This document shows positions 1-7,360 of a DNA stretch of 48,285 nucleotides, in pieces. Position numbers and translations under genes: made by a program. Every line of letters starts with the position of its first letter. Position 1 is the first letter of the stretch. Source of the stretch: Thermoproteota archaeon (GTDB taxonomy: Archaea; Asgardarchaeota; Njordarchaeia; Njordarchaeales; Njordarchaeaceae). Under the pieces are notes generated by a model that did no database searches, was not told where the DNA came from, and saw only the letters and a program-made list of their open reading frames with translations. Location of the stretch: NCBI GenBank assembly GCA_021163045.1, contig JAGGXM010000065.1, positions 1-48,285 on the forward strand, read 5' to 3'.

Positions 1-99
1 GTATATTCCTTAAGGTTAATATTGGTAACTTCTAAGAGATAAATATAGAATTCAGGAATCAAAGGTTTAACCTCTGCGAATTAGTAATTACAAGGATAC

Positions 100-1260
100 T
101 CATTCTATGTTTGCATGTAAGTTTTGCATGTATTCTTCTCCTATATCATGATTTTTAGCTATCTGAGCTACAATGCTCTCGAACGTTATTAAGACAGCAT
201 ATTCAAATGCCGGAACGTAATTTATCTGATCATCCCATACCCTGATTTTTTCATACAATTCTCTTTTTATTATATCTGTAAAGAGCAATCTATTATCAGA
301 AATTCTATATAAGACAGAATTTTGATTTGCTGTAAAGGCCAAGACATACATATTAGATCTCTTAGCTTCCTCAGCATATATTACTGGAATAGTACTTTCG
401 CCTGAGCCAGAGATAGCTATGAGAACATCCCCGGAGGATCTGAATCTCCAATCATCCAAACCTAAGACATTTAAGGATAGATGTTGAAACCTTATTGCCG
501 TAAAATCACCAGCTATCTTACTAATTCCCGTGCCCACAAAGTAGTATCTTGGTGTTTCCCTTCCAAAACCCTTCGAAAAACGTTCTATTATTTGTATTAG
601 CTCATCTTTATTTTCCATAATGTTTCTAAAGCTATTCTCTGCGTTATTAAGCATGAGATCTAGACTTTTAGAGAATGTTTTGAGATCCTCTTTCTTTTCT
701 CTTAATGCTGCAGTAATTCCAACTCCAACAAGTACTGAATTTGTTTCCGGTACCGTTCCCATTGGGGTTAGTGGAGTCTTATGCTGGCCCATTAATTGCC
801 TAACTATGTACGGCGCCTCGGAAATCGCGGATTTTCCTGGGACATATATGGATAAATCGGCTAGGCGGTCTAGTTTAGATCCAGGAGTTGCTGTAAGAGC
901 AAGAACATGAGCACCAACTCTTAAAGCTTCCTCGGTTACCGTACATGTTGTATTCGTCCAACCACTTGAAGAAACGGCGATTAAGAGATCTCCTTTTCTA
1001 ACAGGCTTACTTAGAGTTGCACCAATAACTGATACTTTAAAGCCGATATTCTTTAATAACTCACCAAAAGTTATTGCAACGAGCTTAGATCTACCCATAC
1101 CAAATACATGTATATATTTGTTCTCCTCCTTAATTTTTCTTATCATTTCCATAGCGGTAATAATATTTTCCTCTTGCAGGGGCACTTTGTTTTTAACAAA
1201 ATCCCTACTTATCTCAATTAATGTCTTAAATGCATCCTGAAACGCGCTAATATCACTCAA
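100..1260 (-). CDS. Double-SIS-domain protein, 6-phospho-3-hexuloisomerase-like
   Basis: Two SIS (sugar isomerase) domains lie in tandem in 386 residues. Domain 1 (about residues 1-195) reads like 6-phospho-3-hexuloisomerase: GMGRSKLV near residue 54, a VSSSGWTN phosphosugar loop, and a PMGTVPE stretch matching the PMGTLFE region of PHI. Domain 2 (about 205-386) has its own GTGISK and ISGSGEST loops but is more divergent. PHI normally is one SIS domain of 180-200 residues, so this is an internal fusion or duplication. PHI converts hexulose-6-phosphate to fructose-6-phosphate in the cytoplasm. The partner enzyme, hexulose-6-phosphate synthase, is encoded 5.4 kb away at 6701-7360, which supports a ribulose monophosphate route used for pentose synthesis. 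The family is sure; the exact substrate of each domain is inferred. Confidence 0.8.
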   Translation of the reverse strand: MSDISAFQDAFKTLIEISRDFVKNKVPLQEENIITAMEMIRKIKEENKYIHVFGMGRSKLVAITFGELLKNIGFKVSVIGATLSKPVRKGDLLIAVSSSGWTNTTCTVTEEALRVGAHVLALTATPGSKLDRLADLSIYVPGKSAISEAPYIVRQLMGQHKTPLTPMGTVPETNSVLVGVGITAALREKKEDLKTFSKSLDLMLNNAENSFRNIMENKDELIQIIERFSKGFGRETPRYYFVGTGISKIAGDFTAIRFQHLSLNVLGLDDWRFRSSGDVLIAISGSGESTIPVIYAEEAKRSNMYVLAFTANQNSVLYRISDNRLLFTDIIKRELYEKIRVWDDQINYVPAFEYAVLITFESIVAQIAKNHDIGEEYMQNLHANIE

Positions 1261-1343
1261 TATCGGATCCCCAGATTAATCTAACTACCAAGTAATTATT
1301 TAAGACAATACCTACGAATTTTTTAATTAGATAAATTTTTGGG

Positions 1344-2087
1344 ATGCTCCAAATGTTCGGTTACAAATGCCCAGTTTGTGGTAAGGAAACTCAATACATC
1401 CCCAAATTTCAGGGCTTATGTCTAGATTGCTTCATCAAGACGAGACTAGGAGAATCCTTAAACGGAATTGAAAGTATTAAAATCGATGGAAAAATCTGCC
1501 CTATCTGTGGAAGAATCTCCTTTAACGGTTCATGGTATTTTTTATCAAAAAAACTTATTGAAAAAAGAATTTTAGGTTACCTTAAAGATCGAGTAAATCT
1601 AAAATCTTTGGGAAAAATTTCAATTGAAGTCGTTCTTAATGACGATAACATACTAGATATTATTGAAACAGAAGAAATTAATGGTAATTTTGCTCTGAGA
1701 TTAGAGGAAAATATATTAAAGCAAGGTATATTCACCATTAAACTGAAAAAGAAAATTTGTCCCTCTTGCACAAGCAAGGCTGCTGGAAAATATTTCGAGT
1801 CTATAATTCATATTAGGCTAAATGTCAAAACGAAAGATGAGCTAAGAATGAAAAAGAAGTTAATAAGAGAAATAATATTATCTAAGGTGAACGATCCTTT
1901 CGTTAATATAAAGACTCTCAGAAATGGCTTTGATGTTCGCCTTAGCGATAAAGTATTCGAGTCCGAATTGTTAAAGCTCCTCTCAAAGAATTTCACAAAT
2001 ATTAAAATCAATCGCTACTCTACAAAGAAAAAGACACCCGATAAGAAGAAGATTATAACAATAAACCACCTTAGCATAACTTTATAA
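1344..2087 (+). CDS. nmd3: NMD3-like ribosome biogenesis protein
   Basis: The 247-residue protein has an N-terminal set of CxxC pairs (CPVCGKET, CLDC, CPICGR) and a third zinc pair, CPSCTSKAAGKYFESIIHIR, in the position and style typical of NMD3. Eukaryotic NMD3 is a 60S subunit export adaptor; archaeal homologues keep only the zinc-ribbon and following domains and presumably act in large-subunit maturation. An ATG at 1344 is used; a second in-frame ATG at 1353 is possible. The 3' end overlaps the convergent beta-CASP nuclease gene by six bases. The lysine-rich C-terminus fits RNA binding. Confidence 0.8.
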   Translation: MLQMFGYKCPVCGKETQYIPKFQGLCLDCFIKTRLGESLNGIESIKIDGKICPICGRISFNGSWYFLSKKLIEKRILGYLKDRVNLKSLGKISIEVVLNDDNILDIIETEEINGNFALRLEENILKQGIFTIKLKKKICPSCTSKAAGKYFESIIHIRLNVKTKDELRMKKKLIREIILSKVNDPFVNIKTLRNGFDVRLSDKVFESELLKLLSKNFTNIKINRYSTKKKTPDKKKIITINHLSITL

Positions 2088-3167
2088 TACTTCTAAATTA
2101 TCTTCGTTGTAGAAATCTAATGTGACTTTTTTTCCTTTACGCTGTTTTAAAATCAGATTCTTTCCATCATCACTAAATGGCAGCCCTTTTGATGGAATCT
2201 CTAACTCGTCCCTTAGAAATTCTGCAAAGCTTCTTTCATAACCAAAAATAGTAAAAACCTTCTCAGGTTGAACTTTAGCCACGAATTCTAACAGCTTAAT
2301 AAAGCTACTATGTGAAGATAAAGGGATCCCAAAACCTGACTTGAAATTTGACCGCATAGCCCATCCTGTAAAAAACAAATGTATCTTATTAGATCCCTCG
2401 ATTTTTCCTTTCGATCTCATACTTCGTATTTCTATCCTGTTGCCATCTTTTATACTATATTTACCTAACCGGATATTACTGGATTTCTCCACAATTCTAT
2501 TAATTTGAGCAATTTTCTCTGTCACCTTTGGTACCTGATTCGTGTAATCAAAGACCAGCTTTGTAAGTTCCTGTGCCTTACCAAAGGGATAGCCATGAAG
2601 TACTATTGTTTTATTCTCGATATTATCTTTGATTAACTTTATTGTTTCCTCATATATTTTCTTCCTAGGCGGAAAAATATAATATGGATGACCATATGTG
2701 GTATCGATAACTAAAATATCTGCATCAGGTATATCCGCGGGTTTTGTTATATTGGAACCTTCAACGTTTAGATCGCCCGTATACGTTATCTTTAGTTTAC
2801 CTAAATCGATCTCGAACTGTAGAGATCCAGGAACATGACCTGCATCTTTAGCTGTAATCTCAACACCCTTAATAATTACTTTATCACCTGGTTTCATTAA
2901 GATAATTCTTTTTGAGTCAGAGATTTTCCCTTGTATATTAAGCATAGAATATGTTTCCTTTGACATTACTAACTTTATGTCTTTATTTACGATTGACTTA
3001 TTGATTCCCGAGACGTGATCAGAGTGCGCATGTGAAATTAAAATAACATCAAATGTCTCTGAAATCGTACCGATACCGCCAGGATCCATTAGGATGCCTA
3101 TGTCATTACTTTTTAGCAGGATTCCATTTCTTGTTCTATATAGTCTTAATCGCAAGTTAATTCCCAT
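2082..3167 (-). CDS. Metallo-beta-lactamase/beta-CASP family RNase-like protein
   Basis: The MBL-fold motifs are all visible in order: SHAHSDH (motif 2, about residues 45-51), DAGHVPGS (motif 3), YTGD (motif 4), a central inserted region of beta-CASP type beginning after TTYGHPYY, and a C-terminal SSHSS histidine. This is the layout of CPSF73/RNase J-type processing nucleases, but at 361 residues it is shorter than archaeal aCPSF1 and lacks KH domains, resembling the predicted 'mRNA 3'-end processing factor-like' exonucleases. It likely acts on RNA ends in the cytoplasm with two zinc ions. Its stop overlaps NMD3. The substrate is unknown. Confidence 0.8.
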   Translation of the reverse strand: MGINLRLRLYRTRNGILLKSNDIGILMDPGGIGTISETFDVILISHAHSDHVSGINKSIVNKDIKLVMSKETYSMLNIQGKISDSKRIILMKPGDKVIIKGVEITAKDAGHVPGSLQFEIDLGKLKITYTGDLNVEGSNITKPADIPDADILVIDTTYGHPYYIFPPRKKIYEETIKLIKDNIENKTIVLHGYPFGKAQELTKLVFDYTNQVPKVTEKIAQINRIVEKSSNIRLGKYSIKDGNRIEIRSMRSKGKIEGSNKIHLFFTGWAMRSNFKSGFGIPLSSHSSFIKLLEFVAKVQPEKVFTIFGYERSFAEFLRDELEIPSKGLPFSDDGKNLILKQRKGKKVTLDFYNEDNLEVL

Positions 3168-3263
3168 CTCTGAAAGAATCCTTATGACCTAACATTAAAT
3201 TGATAAAGCTTAAAAATTGACTTGATATTTGAATGATAAGAGTGTTGTCATTAAAGTGTATAA

Positions 3264-3366
3264 GGGCGGGTAGTCTAGTGGTATGACGCCGCACTTAGAG
3301 CCGTTTTAGACTCTAAGGGCGAGGCTGACAACGCGGAGGACGGCGGTTCGATTCCGCCCCCGCCCA
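3264..3366 (+). tRNA. tRNA-Val(GAC), intron at 30/31
   Basis: The acceptor stem GGGCGGG (3264-3270) pairs with CCCGCCC (3359-3365), with discriminator A3366 and an encoded CCA at 3367-3369. The T-arm is GGCGG-TTCGATT-CCGCC. After removal of 3293-3323 the anticodon arm is CCGCG-CTGACAA-CGCGG with anticodon GAC at 3327-3329. The spliced tRNA is 72 nt. The intron lies between positions 30 and 31, inside the anticodon stem, not at the usual 37/38. Confidence 0.92.
3293..3323 (+). other. tRNA-Val intron (31 nt), bulge-helix-bulge
   Basis: A strict bulge-helix-bulge can be drawn. The intron-internal helix is CTTAGAG (3294-3300) with CTCTAAG (3311-3317). The central 4-bp helix is CGCC (3287-3290) with GGCG (3318-3321). 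The two 3-nt bulges, GC^A and AG^G, are both cut after the second base. This fixes the splice sites. Confidence 0.88.
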
Positions 3367-3489
3367 CCAAAATAATTCTTTCTGAAATTAGAATGAATAC
3401 ATATTCTTTTCCAGCTTTTAAATAACATAGGACGCCTAAATTAATATTTGTGTAGCTCATAAAAAATTGATAGTGGTGTGTGACTAGCA

Positions 3490-4797
3490 ATGTCAGGTGG
3501 ACTCAAAGAGGCTAACAAAATTTTCATAATATCGTATGGTTGTGCAATAAACCAAGCACATACTGAAATAATGAAAGGCCTACTAAAGAATGAAGGCTTC
3601 ATTTTAGTCGATAATGAAAGCTCTGCAGATCTAATTATTATGAACACATGTTCCATAAAGAAGCCAACAGAGGAAAAAATATTAGCTAGAGCGGCTTCTT
3701 TGATAAGAAATGGAAAAAAATTAATTATTGCAGGATGCTTACCAATTTCGGATCCTGCGAGGATCCATAAACTACATCCGAACATTTCTATAGTAGGCCC
3801 TTACGACTTCCTAAAAATAGCAGATGTAGTGAAAGCTACGCTATCTGATAAAAATGAAGTAATTGTTTCTCGCTCGGACTTTAACCCTTTACTTAAGCCA
3901 AGAGTTTTAAATAACTCCTTGATCGCTGTTATTCCTATTGCTCGAGGATGCCTTGGTGCATGTACGTATTGTATTGACAAACTGATTTGGGGACGCCTTA
4001 AATCATATCCTAAAGAAGATATTGTGAAAACTGTTCAGAACTTTGTGAAAAATGGTGTAAAAGAGATTAGACTATCAGGTCAAGATACTGGGCCTTACGG
4101 ATGGGATTTAGGGTACTCCTTAATTGAACTACTAGATGATATTCTTGAAATACCCGATTTCTTTAAGATCAGAATTGGAATGGCTAGTCCAGATACTATT
4201 ATGAAAATAATTGATGATTTAGTTAAAACAATGTCACGAGATAACAGGATCTATAGATATCTTCATATACCTGTTCAGTCGGGTTCTGATAGGATCCTCC
4301 AATTAATGAACCGAAAATATTCCGTTGACGACTTTAAAAACCTAATCAAATTTATAAGAAATAAGTTAGGAAATAATGTAACAATAGCTACTGATATAAT
4401 AACCGCGTTTCCTACCGAACGCGAGGAAGACCATCAAGCTACATTAGCACTTTTAAATGAATTAAAGTTCGATATCGTAAACTTGTCCCGCTATGGAGAT
4501 CGCCCTGGAGTACCAGCATCAAAAATTTATCCTAAAGTTCACTCTAAAATTGCAAAAAGAAGAAGCCAAGAGATTCATCAAACAATTAAAAAAATAAGTT
4601 TAGATAAAAACAAAAGTTACCTTAACAAAACCTTACCCGCACTAATTCTCGAACATGATAATGGTTCCTTAATAGGTAGGTTGGATAATTACAAGCTTAT
4701 AATAGTCCCATATGAACAGTCGGTACTAGGATCCGAGACATATATAAGAATTACAGATGTGACCTGGAAAACCCTTTATGGAAGAGTCATTCATTAG
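3490..4797 (+). CDS. MtaB/CDKAL1-type tRNA methylthiotransferase
   Basis: This is a radical-SAM methylthiotransferase of the MiaB family. The N-terminal UPF0004 domain has YGCAINQAH and two further cysteines (NTCS, AGCLP) for the second cluster. The radical-SAM motif CLGACTYC, of CxxxCxxC type, lies near residue 157. A C-terminal TRAM-like segment follows. Length (435 residues) and the Y-G-C-x-x-N-Q motif fit the archaeal/eukaryotic e-MtaB (CDKAL1) group, which converts t6A37 to ms2t6A37 in tRNAs reading ANN codons. It sits 120 bases after tRNA-Val and ends convergently on endA, sharing a 4-base stop overlap. The subfamily assignment is likely but not proved. Confidence 0.85.
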   Translation: MSGGLKEANKIFIISYGCAINQAHTEIMKGLLKNEGFILVDNESSADLIIMNTCSIKKPTEEKILARAASLIRNGKKLIIAGCLPISDPARIHKLHPNISIVGPYDFLKIADVVKATLSDKNEVIVSRSDFNPLLKPRVLNNSLIAVIPIARGCLGACTYCIDKLIWGRLKSYPKEDIVKTVQNFVKNGVKEIRLSGQDTGPYGWDLGYSLIELLDDILEIPDFFKIRIGMASPDTIMKIIDDLVKTMSRDNRIYRYLHIPVQSGSDRILQLMNRKYSVDDFKNLIKFIRNKLGNNVTIATDIITAFPTEREEDHQATLALLNELKFDIVNLSRYGDRPGVPASKIYPKVHSKIAKRRSQEIHQTIKKISLDKNKSYLNKTLPALILEHDNGSLIGRLDNYKLIIVPYEQSVLGSETYIRITDVTWKTLYGRVIH

Positions 4798-5438
4798 GCT
4801 TTAAACCAACTAAAAACAAAGTATTTTATTCCCCTCTCATGCGTAATTGTTGCAATGACCCATTTCTTCCTTACAGATGTAGCAAGTCTTCCGGCACGAA
4901 CAAGATCTATTCCTAGTAGTTTTGTATCACTTGGATAAACTGTTACAAGAAAGGGCGCATGATCTATTCCTGGACCATACCTATAAACAGCAAAGTCGCT
5001 TCCAAATTTTAAACCTGGCCTAACTACGAATCCTTTTTCTCTTAAATCTCGATACACCTGATACTTAGACTCGAAATCATGTATGTAAGAATTTGCAAGT
5101 TCTATTAGCTTATTCTGCGACAGATCAGTACCTTGTACATCCTTTACCTTAAGAACTTTCTTTTCCATTAGATAGAGTGCCTCAAAGAAGGATATCTCCA
5201 AAGGTCTTTTAAACGGCTCTATCCTTGGCTTAGGGATCCCTATCGGCTTACCAAAGAATCCAGCGGCAAATACTTTAAAACCCTTATCAGGATCCCATAT
5301 AATGATTCTATTGCCAACAAGTTCAGCTATAATCCCTTCTTTTTTAAGATTATCTAACAGAGACTTCCTTTTATTAAGTTCCTGTGATTCCAACGCTTCT
5401 ATCTTATGCTCTTCTAACTTAGAACTATTTTTTTCCAA
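4794..5438 (-). CDS. endA: tRNA-splicing endonuclease
   Basis: The C-terminal catalytic domain carries the family's DFAVYRYGPGIDHAPFLV block, with catalytic Tyr about residue 152 and His about 160, and the SVRKKW lysine about 191. It cleaves bulge-helix-bulge introns in pre-tRNA, and three such introns are encoded in this window. The reading frame stays open upstream to 5543, but that part is a translation through tRNA-Leu(GAG) and cannot be protein. The likely start is TTG at 5438, spaced five bases after GGTG; GTG at 5444 is the alternative. This gives about 214 residues, slightly longer than the 180-residue homotetrameric type. Only 20 bases separate it from the tRNA gene, so the two may share a transcript. 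Confidence 0.9.
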   Translation of the reverse strand: MEKNSSKLEEHKIEALESQELNKRKSLLDNLKKEGIIAELVGNRIIIWDPDKGFKVFAAGFFGKPIGIPKPRIEPFKRPLEISFFEALYLMEKKVLKVKDVQGTDLSQNKLIELANSYIHDFESKYQVYRDLREKGFVVRPGLKFGSDFAVYRYGPGIDHAPFLVTVYPSDTKLLGIDLVRAGRLATSVRKKWVIATITHERGIKYFVFSWFKA

Positions 5439-5458
5439 GAACACACCCTTAAAAATAG

Positions 5459-5541
5459 TGCGGGGGACGGGATTCGAACCCGCGTAGGCCTGCGCCACCA
5501 GCGCCTCAGGCTGGCCCCTTTGACCACTCGGGAACCCCCGC
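5459..5541 (-). tRNA. tRNA-Leu(GAG)
   Basis: Read on the minus strand, the acceptor GCGGGGG (5541-5535) pairs with CCCCCGC (5466-5460), with discriminator A. The anticodon arm is CCAGC-CTGAGGC-GCTGG with anticodon GAG, followed by a long class-II variable arm and a T-arm with TTCGAAT. There is no intron and no encoded CCA (the trailer is CTATTTTT). A TATA-like stretch lies near 5571-5580 upstream. endA follows 20 bases downstream on the same strand. Confidence 0.95.
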
Positions 5542-5705
5542 ATTCAAAATCATAATCCTTTGTTAAACGAATATAAAATTTATCACTTACATTCACTAAT
5601 AGCATGAAAGAATACTTTCACGATGCTCACGTGATGTTATTGCGAATACAAGAAATAACATTATTTAGCCTCTGTTTTGAAGCTTATTTCATCAGCTAAT
5701 GCTAT

Positions 5706-5730
5706 TTCACAAATTTTTATCACTTGTGAA
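5706..5730. repeat. Inverted repeat TTCACAA-N11-TTGTGAA
   Basis: The arms at 5706-5712 and 5724-5730 are perfect 7-mers. The same arm sequence recurs at 5783-5806, on the other side of the first ORB-like element, which suggests a specific protein site. Confidence 0.7.
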
Positions 5731-5753
5731 TATAATGAGTTATAATTTGTTAG

Positions 5754-5773
5754 TTCCAGTGGAAATGAGGGGT
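5754..5773 (+). repeat. ORB-like element, copy 1
   Basis: The sequence is TTCCAGTGGAAATGAGGGGT: an 11-base dyad (TTCCA-G-TGGAA), then AATGA, then a GGGG string. It is identical over all 20 bases to the copy at 6141-6160. It matches the dyad-plus-G-string plan of archaeal origin recognition boxes. Confidence 0.75.
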
Positions 5774-5782
5774 CCAAATTCA

Positions 5783-5806
5783 TTCACAAATAGCTTATTT
5801 TGTGAA
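5783..5806. repeat. Inverted repeat TTCACAAA-N8-TTTGTGAA
   Basis: This is a perfect 8-bp dyad (5783-5790 and 5799-5806) with an 8-base spacer. It is the second occurrence of the TTCACAA/TTGTGAA pair flanking ORB-like copy 1. Confidence 0.7.
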
Positions 5807-5889
5807 CTAAATCAACCAAACCATGAGATGTGCTCTTTCTGCTGAGAAAATAAATCTAATTTAGTATTTATAATGTGAAAAAAAACAGT

Positions 5890-5909
5890 ACCCCATATTT
5901 CTACTGGAA
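5890..5909 (-). repeat. ORB-like element, copy 2 (inverted)
   Basis: Read on the minus strand it is TTCCAGTAGAAATATGGGGT, 17 of 20 identical to the other copies, with its G-string pointing left. Opposed ORB elements flanking an AT-rich stretch are typical of archaeal origins. Confidence 0.7.
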
Positions 5910-6140
5910 TTCATATTATAGGATTTGTCATATATAGAATAAATTTTCAATATTTTTCAATCAATACAAGCTCAAAGATATATAGCACAAAAAGCTATAG
6001 ATTATAGGATTGAAATCATAATCATTAATAGCAATTTTTTAGTTATACCCGTATTCGGAAGTAAAAATACTTGTGATCTAACCGTACTAGAAGTAGAGTT
6101 GATATGATTTAGTGAACCTTTCTTTACTTTCACTACCACT

Positions 6141-6160
6141 TTCCAGTGGAAATGAGGGGT
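6141..6160 (+). repeat. ORB-like element, copy 3
   Basis: The sequence is TTCCAGTGGAAATGAGGGGT, a perfect repeat of copy 1 at a distance of 387 bases. It lies 127 bases upstream of the winged-helix gene start, so an operator role for that gene is a lesser alternative. Confidence 0.75.
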
Positions 6161-6205
6161 TGATGGCAAAAAAATCCTTTTATCTATTCCTAGGATATTC
6201 TATTC

Positions 6206-6218
6206 TTTTATATAGTTC
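6206..6218 (+). promoter_or_regulatory. TATA box of the winged-helix gene
   Basis: CTTTTATATAG is a fair archaeal TATA box. A start point about 25 bases on, near 6237, would leave a leader of about 30 bases that contains the perfect palindrome TATGGGCCCATA (6241-6252), a possible operator. Confidence 0.45.
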
Positions 6219-6267
6219 CTTATAATACTTGAATAGTGACTATGGGCCCATAGGATGAGTGAGTTTT

Positions 6268-6720
6268 ATGAGTGATAATCCCGGTGTTAAAATACGCGTG
6301 AAAAAAGGGGATCTTGAGCTAGAGGTTACCATCGACAAGTCAGTAAGCAAAGAACAACTTCGGGAGATTCAGAAGTTACTCATGCCCCTGAATCTAGGCT
6401 TGGGCTTAATTCCGGGATCCCCTAATAAAAGTGAGAAAAAACAACAAAAAAGGAGATCTATCTATAAGGAGCTAAAGGAAGTTATAAGTACCGTTTTTAA
6501 GTATGGTCAATGGTTCACTAGTTTAGATGTCATTGAGGCCTATGAGGAAGTTAAAGGGAAATCGCTTAGGCAATCTACATGTTCTACATACCTAAGAAGA
6601 ATGGAGGAAGAGGGATACCTAGAGTCGCGTCGTAGCAGAAAACTAATTGAATATAGAATTACCGAAGAAGTCTTGGGTAGCAGCGTGAAACCAAGCATAG
6701 CTAGTGATGAAAAATATTGA
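6268..6720 (+). CDS. Winged-helix DNA-binding protein beside candidate origin
   Basis: The roughly 150-residue protein has a small N-terminal beta region (KIRVKKGDLELEVTI), a Lys/Gln-rich linker, and a C-terminal winged-helix fold (about residues 70-135: YKELKEVISTVF, WFTSLDVIEAYEEVKGKSLRQSTCSTYLRRMEEEGYLESRR). The frame opens at GTG 6259, but ATG 6268 has the better spaced GGATGAGTGAG site. The 3' end overlaps the opposite-strand hps gene by 20 bases. No specific target is known. Its place next to the ORB-like cluster recalls winged-helix initiator-associated proteins such as WhiP of Sulfolobus, but this is only positional. Autoregulation through the leader palindrome is equally possible. 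Confidence 0.75.
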   Translation: MSDNPGVKIRVKKGDLELEVTIDKSVSKEQLREIQKLLMPLNLGLGLIPGSPNKSEKKQQKRRSIYKELKEVISTVFKYGQWFTSLDVIEAYEEVKGKSLRQSTCSTYLRRMEEEGYLESRRSRKLIEYRITEEVLGSSVKPSIASDEKY

Positions 6721-7360
6721 TTTTCTCTTTCAGTTCTTTAGTAGCTTTAAATGGATCCCTAGCTTTAGTTATAGCCCCGCCAACGATTATAACAGCTGGA
6801 TTAAATTCTAGAATTAAATCGATATTGTTAATATTTATACCCCCAGCAACGCACAACATTTCAGGTTTAATTGACTCTGAAATCTTAGAAATAGCATCTA
6901 ACGCGGAGAAGCCTTTGGATTGCATATCAAGTCCTGTATGAGCAATAATGTAATTTGCACCAGTACTTATCGCCTTCTCAATATCATATCGCGGATCCAT
7001 TGAGTTAATCAAATCGACAGCAACTTTACCTCCATATTTTCGAGCTACATTCACAGCCTTCCTTATAGTTTCTTTAGATGCCACACCGAGCACAGTAATT
7101 ATATCTGCACCAGCTGAAAAGGCAATTTCAGCAGAGATATCACCAGCATCAGCGATTTTTAGATCTGCGACAATAGGGAGATCGCCAGATACTGCACGTA
7201 ATTCTCGAATTGCAAAATCAACACCATATTTTTCCAGCAAAGGAGTACCAGCTTCAATGATATCAACGCCTCCTTTTATAGCATAGAGGGCAACTTTTAT
7301 AGCTTTTCCAAAGCTTATGAGATCCAAAGCAACTTGGAGTTTAGAGGCCACAAGCATCAC
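6701..7360 (-). CDS. 3-hexulose-6-phosphate synthase
   Basis: This is an OMP-decarboxylase-superfamily barrel of 219 residues. DLKIADAG carries the Asp-x-Lys-x-x-Asp signature of the superfamily; the following ADIITVLG, a GxxxxxAHTGLD stretch and the C-terminal VAGGI / VIVGGAITKA phosphate-binding loop fit the HPS branch. HPS condenses formaldehyde with ribulose-5-phosphate, or runs backwards to make ribulose-5-phosphate in archaea lacking the oxidative pentose pathway. It overlaps pelA (ATGA overlap at 7357-7360), so the two are translationally coupled. The isomerase partner is the double-SIS protein at 100-1260. Confusion with OMP decarboxylase (PyrF) is possible but less likely given sequence style. 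Confidence 0.85.
   Translation of the reverse strand: MMLVASKLQVALDLISFGKAIKVALYAIKGGVDIIEAGTPLLEKYGVDFAIRELRAVSGDLPIVADLKIADAGDISAEIAFSAGADIITVLGVASKETIRKAVNVARKYGGKVAVDLINSMDPRYDIEKAISTGANYIIAHTGLDMQSKGFSALDAISKISESIKPEMLCVAGGININNIDLILEFNPAVIIVGGAITKARDPFKATKELKEKINIFHH

Larger units (their letters stand above)
5542..6267. other. Gene-free AT-rich region, candidate replication origin
   Basis: There is no plausible gene in about 725 bases. The region contains three copies of a 20-bp element built as a dyad (TTCCAGTGGAA) followed by a G-string (GGGGT), two direct and one inverted, which is the architecture of archaeal origin recognition boxes bound by Orc1/Cdc6. It also has at least five other inverted repeats and a long AT-rich stretch (about 5910-6120) that could be the unwinding element. 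No orc1/cdc6 gene is in the window. It is flanked by tRNA-Leu/endA on the left and a winged-helix gene on the right. Origin function is inferred. Confidence 0.7.

Noticed and set aside
5439-5543. N-terminal extension of EndA (MRGFPSGQRGQ...)
   Set aside because: It is a translation of tRNA-Leu(GAG); the real start lies after the tRNA 3' end.
5754-6160. The three 20-bp repeats as a decayed CRISPR array
   Set aside because: Spacing is irregular (117 and 232 bases), one copy is inverted, no further repeats occur between them, and no cas gene is near. The dyad plus G-string fits an origin recognition box better.
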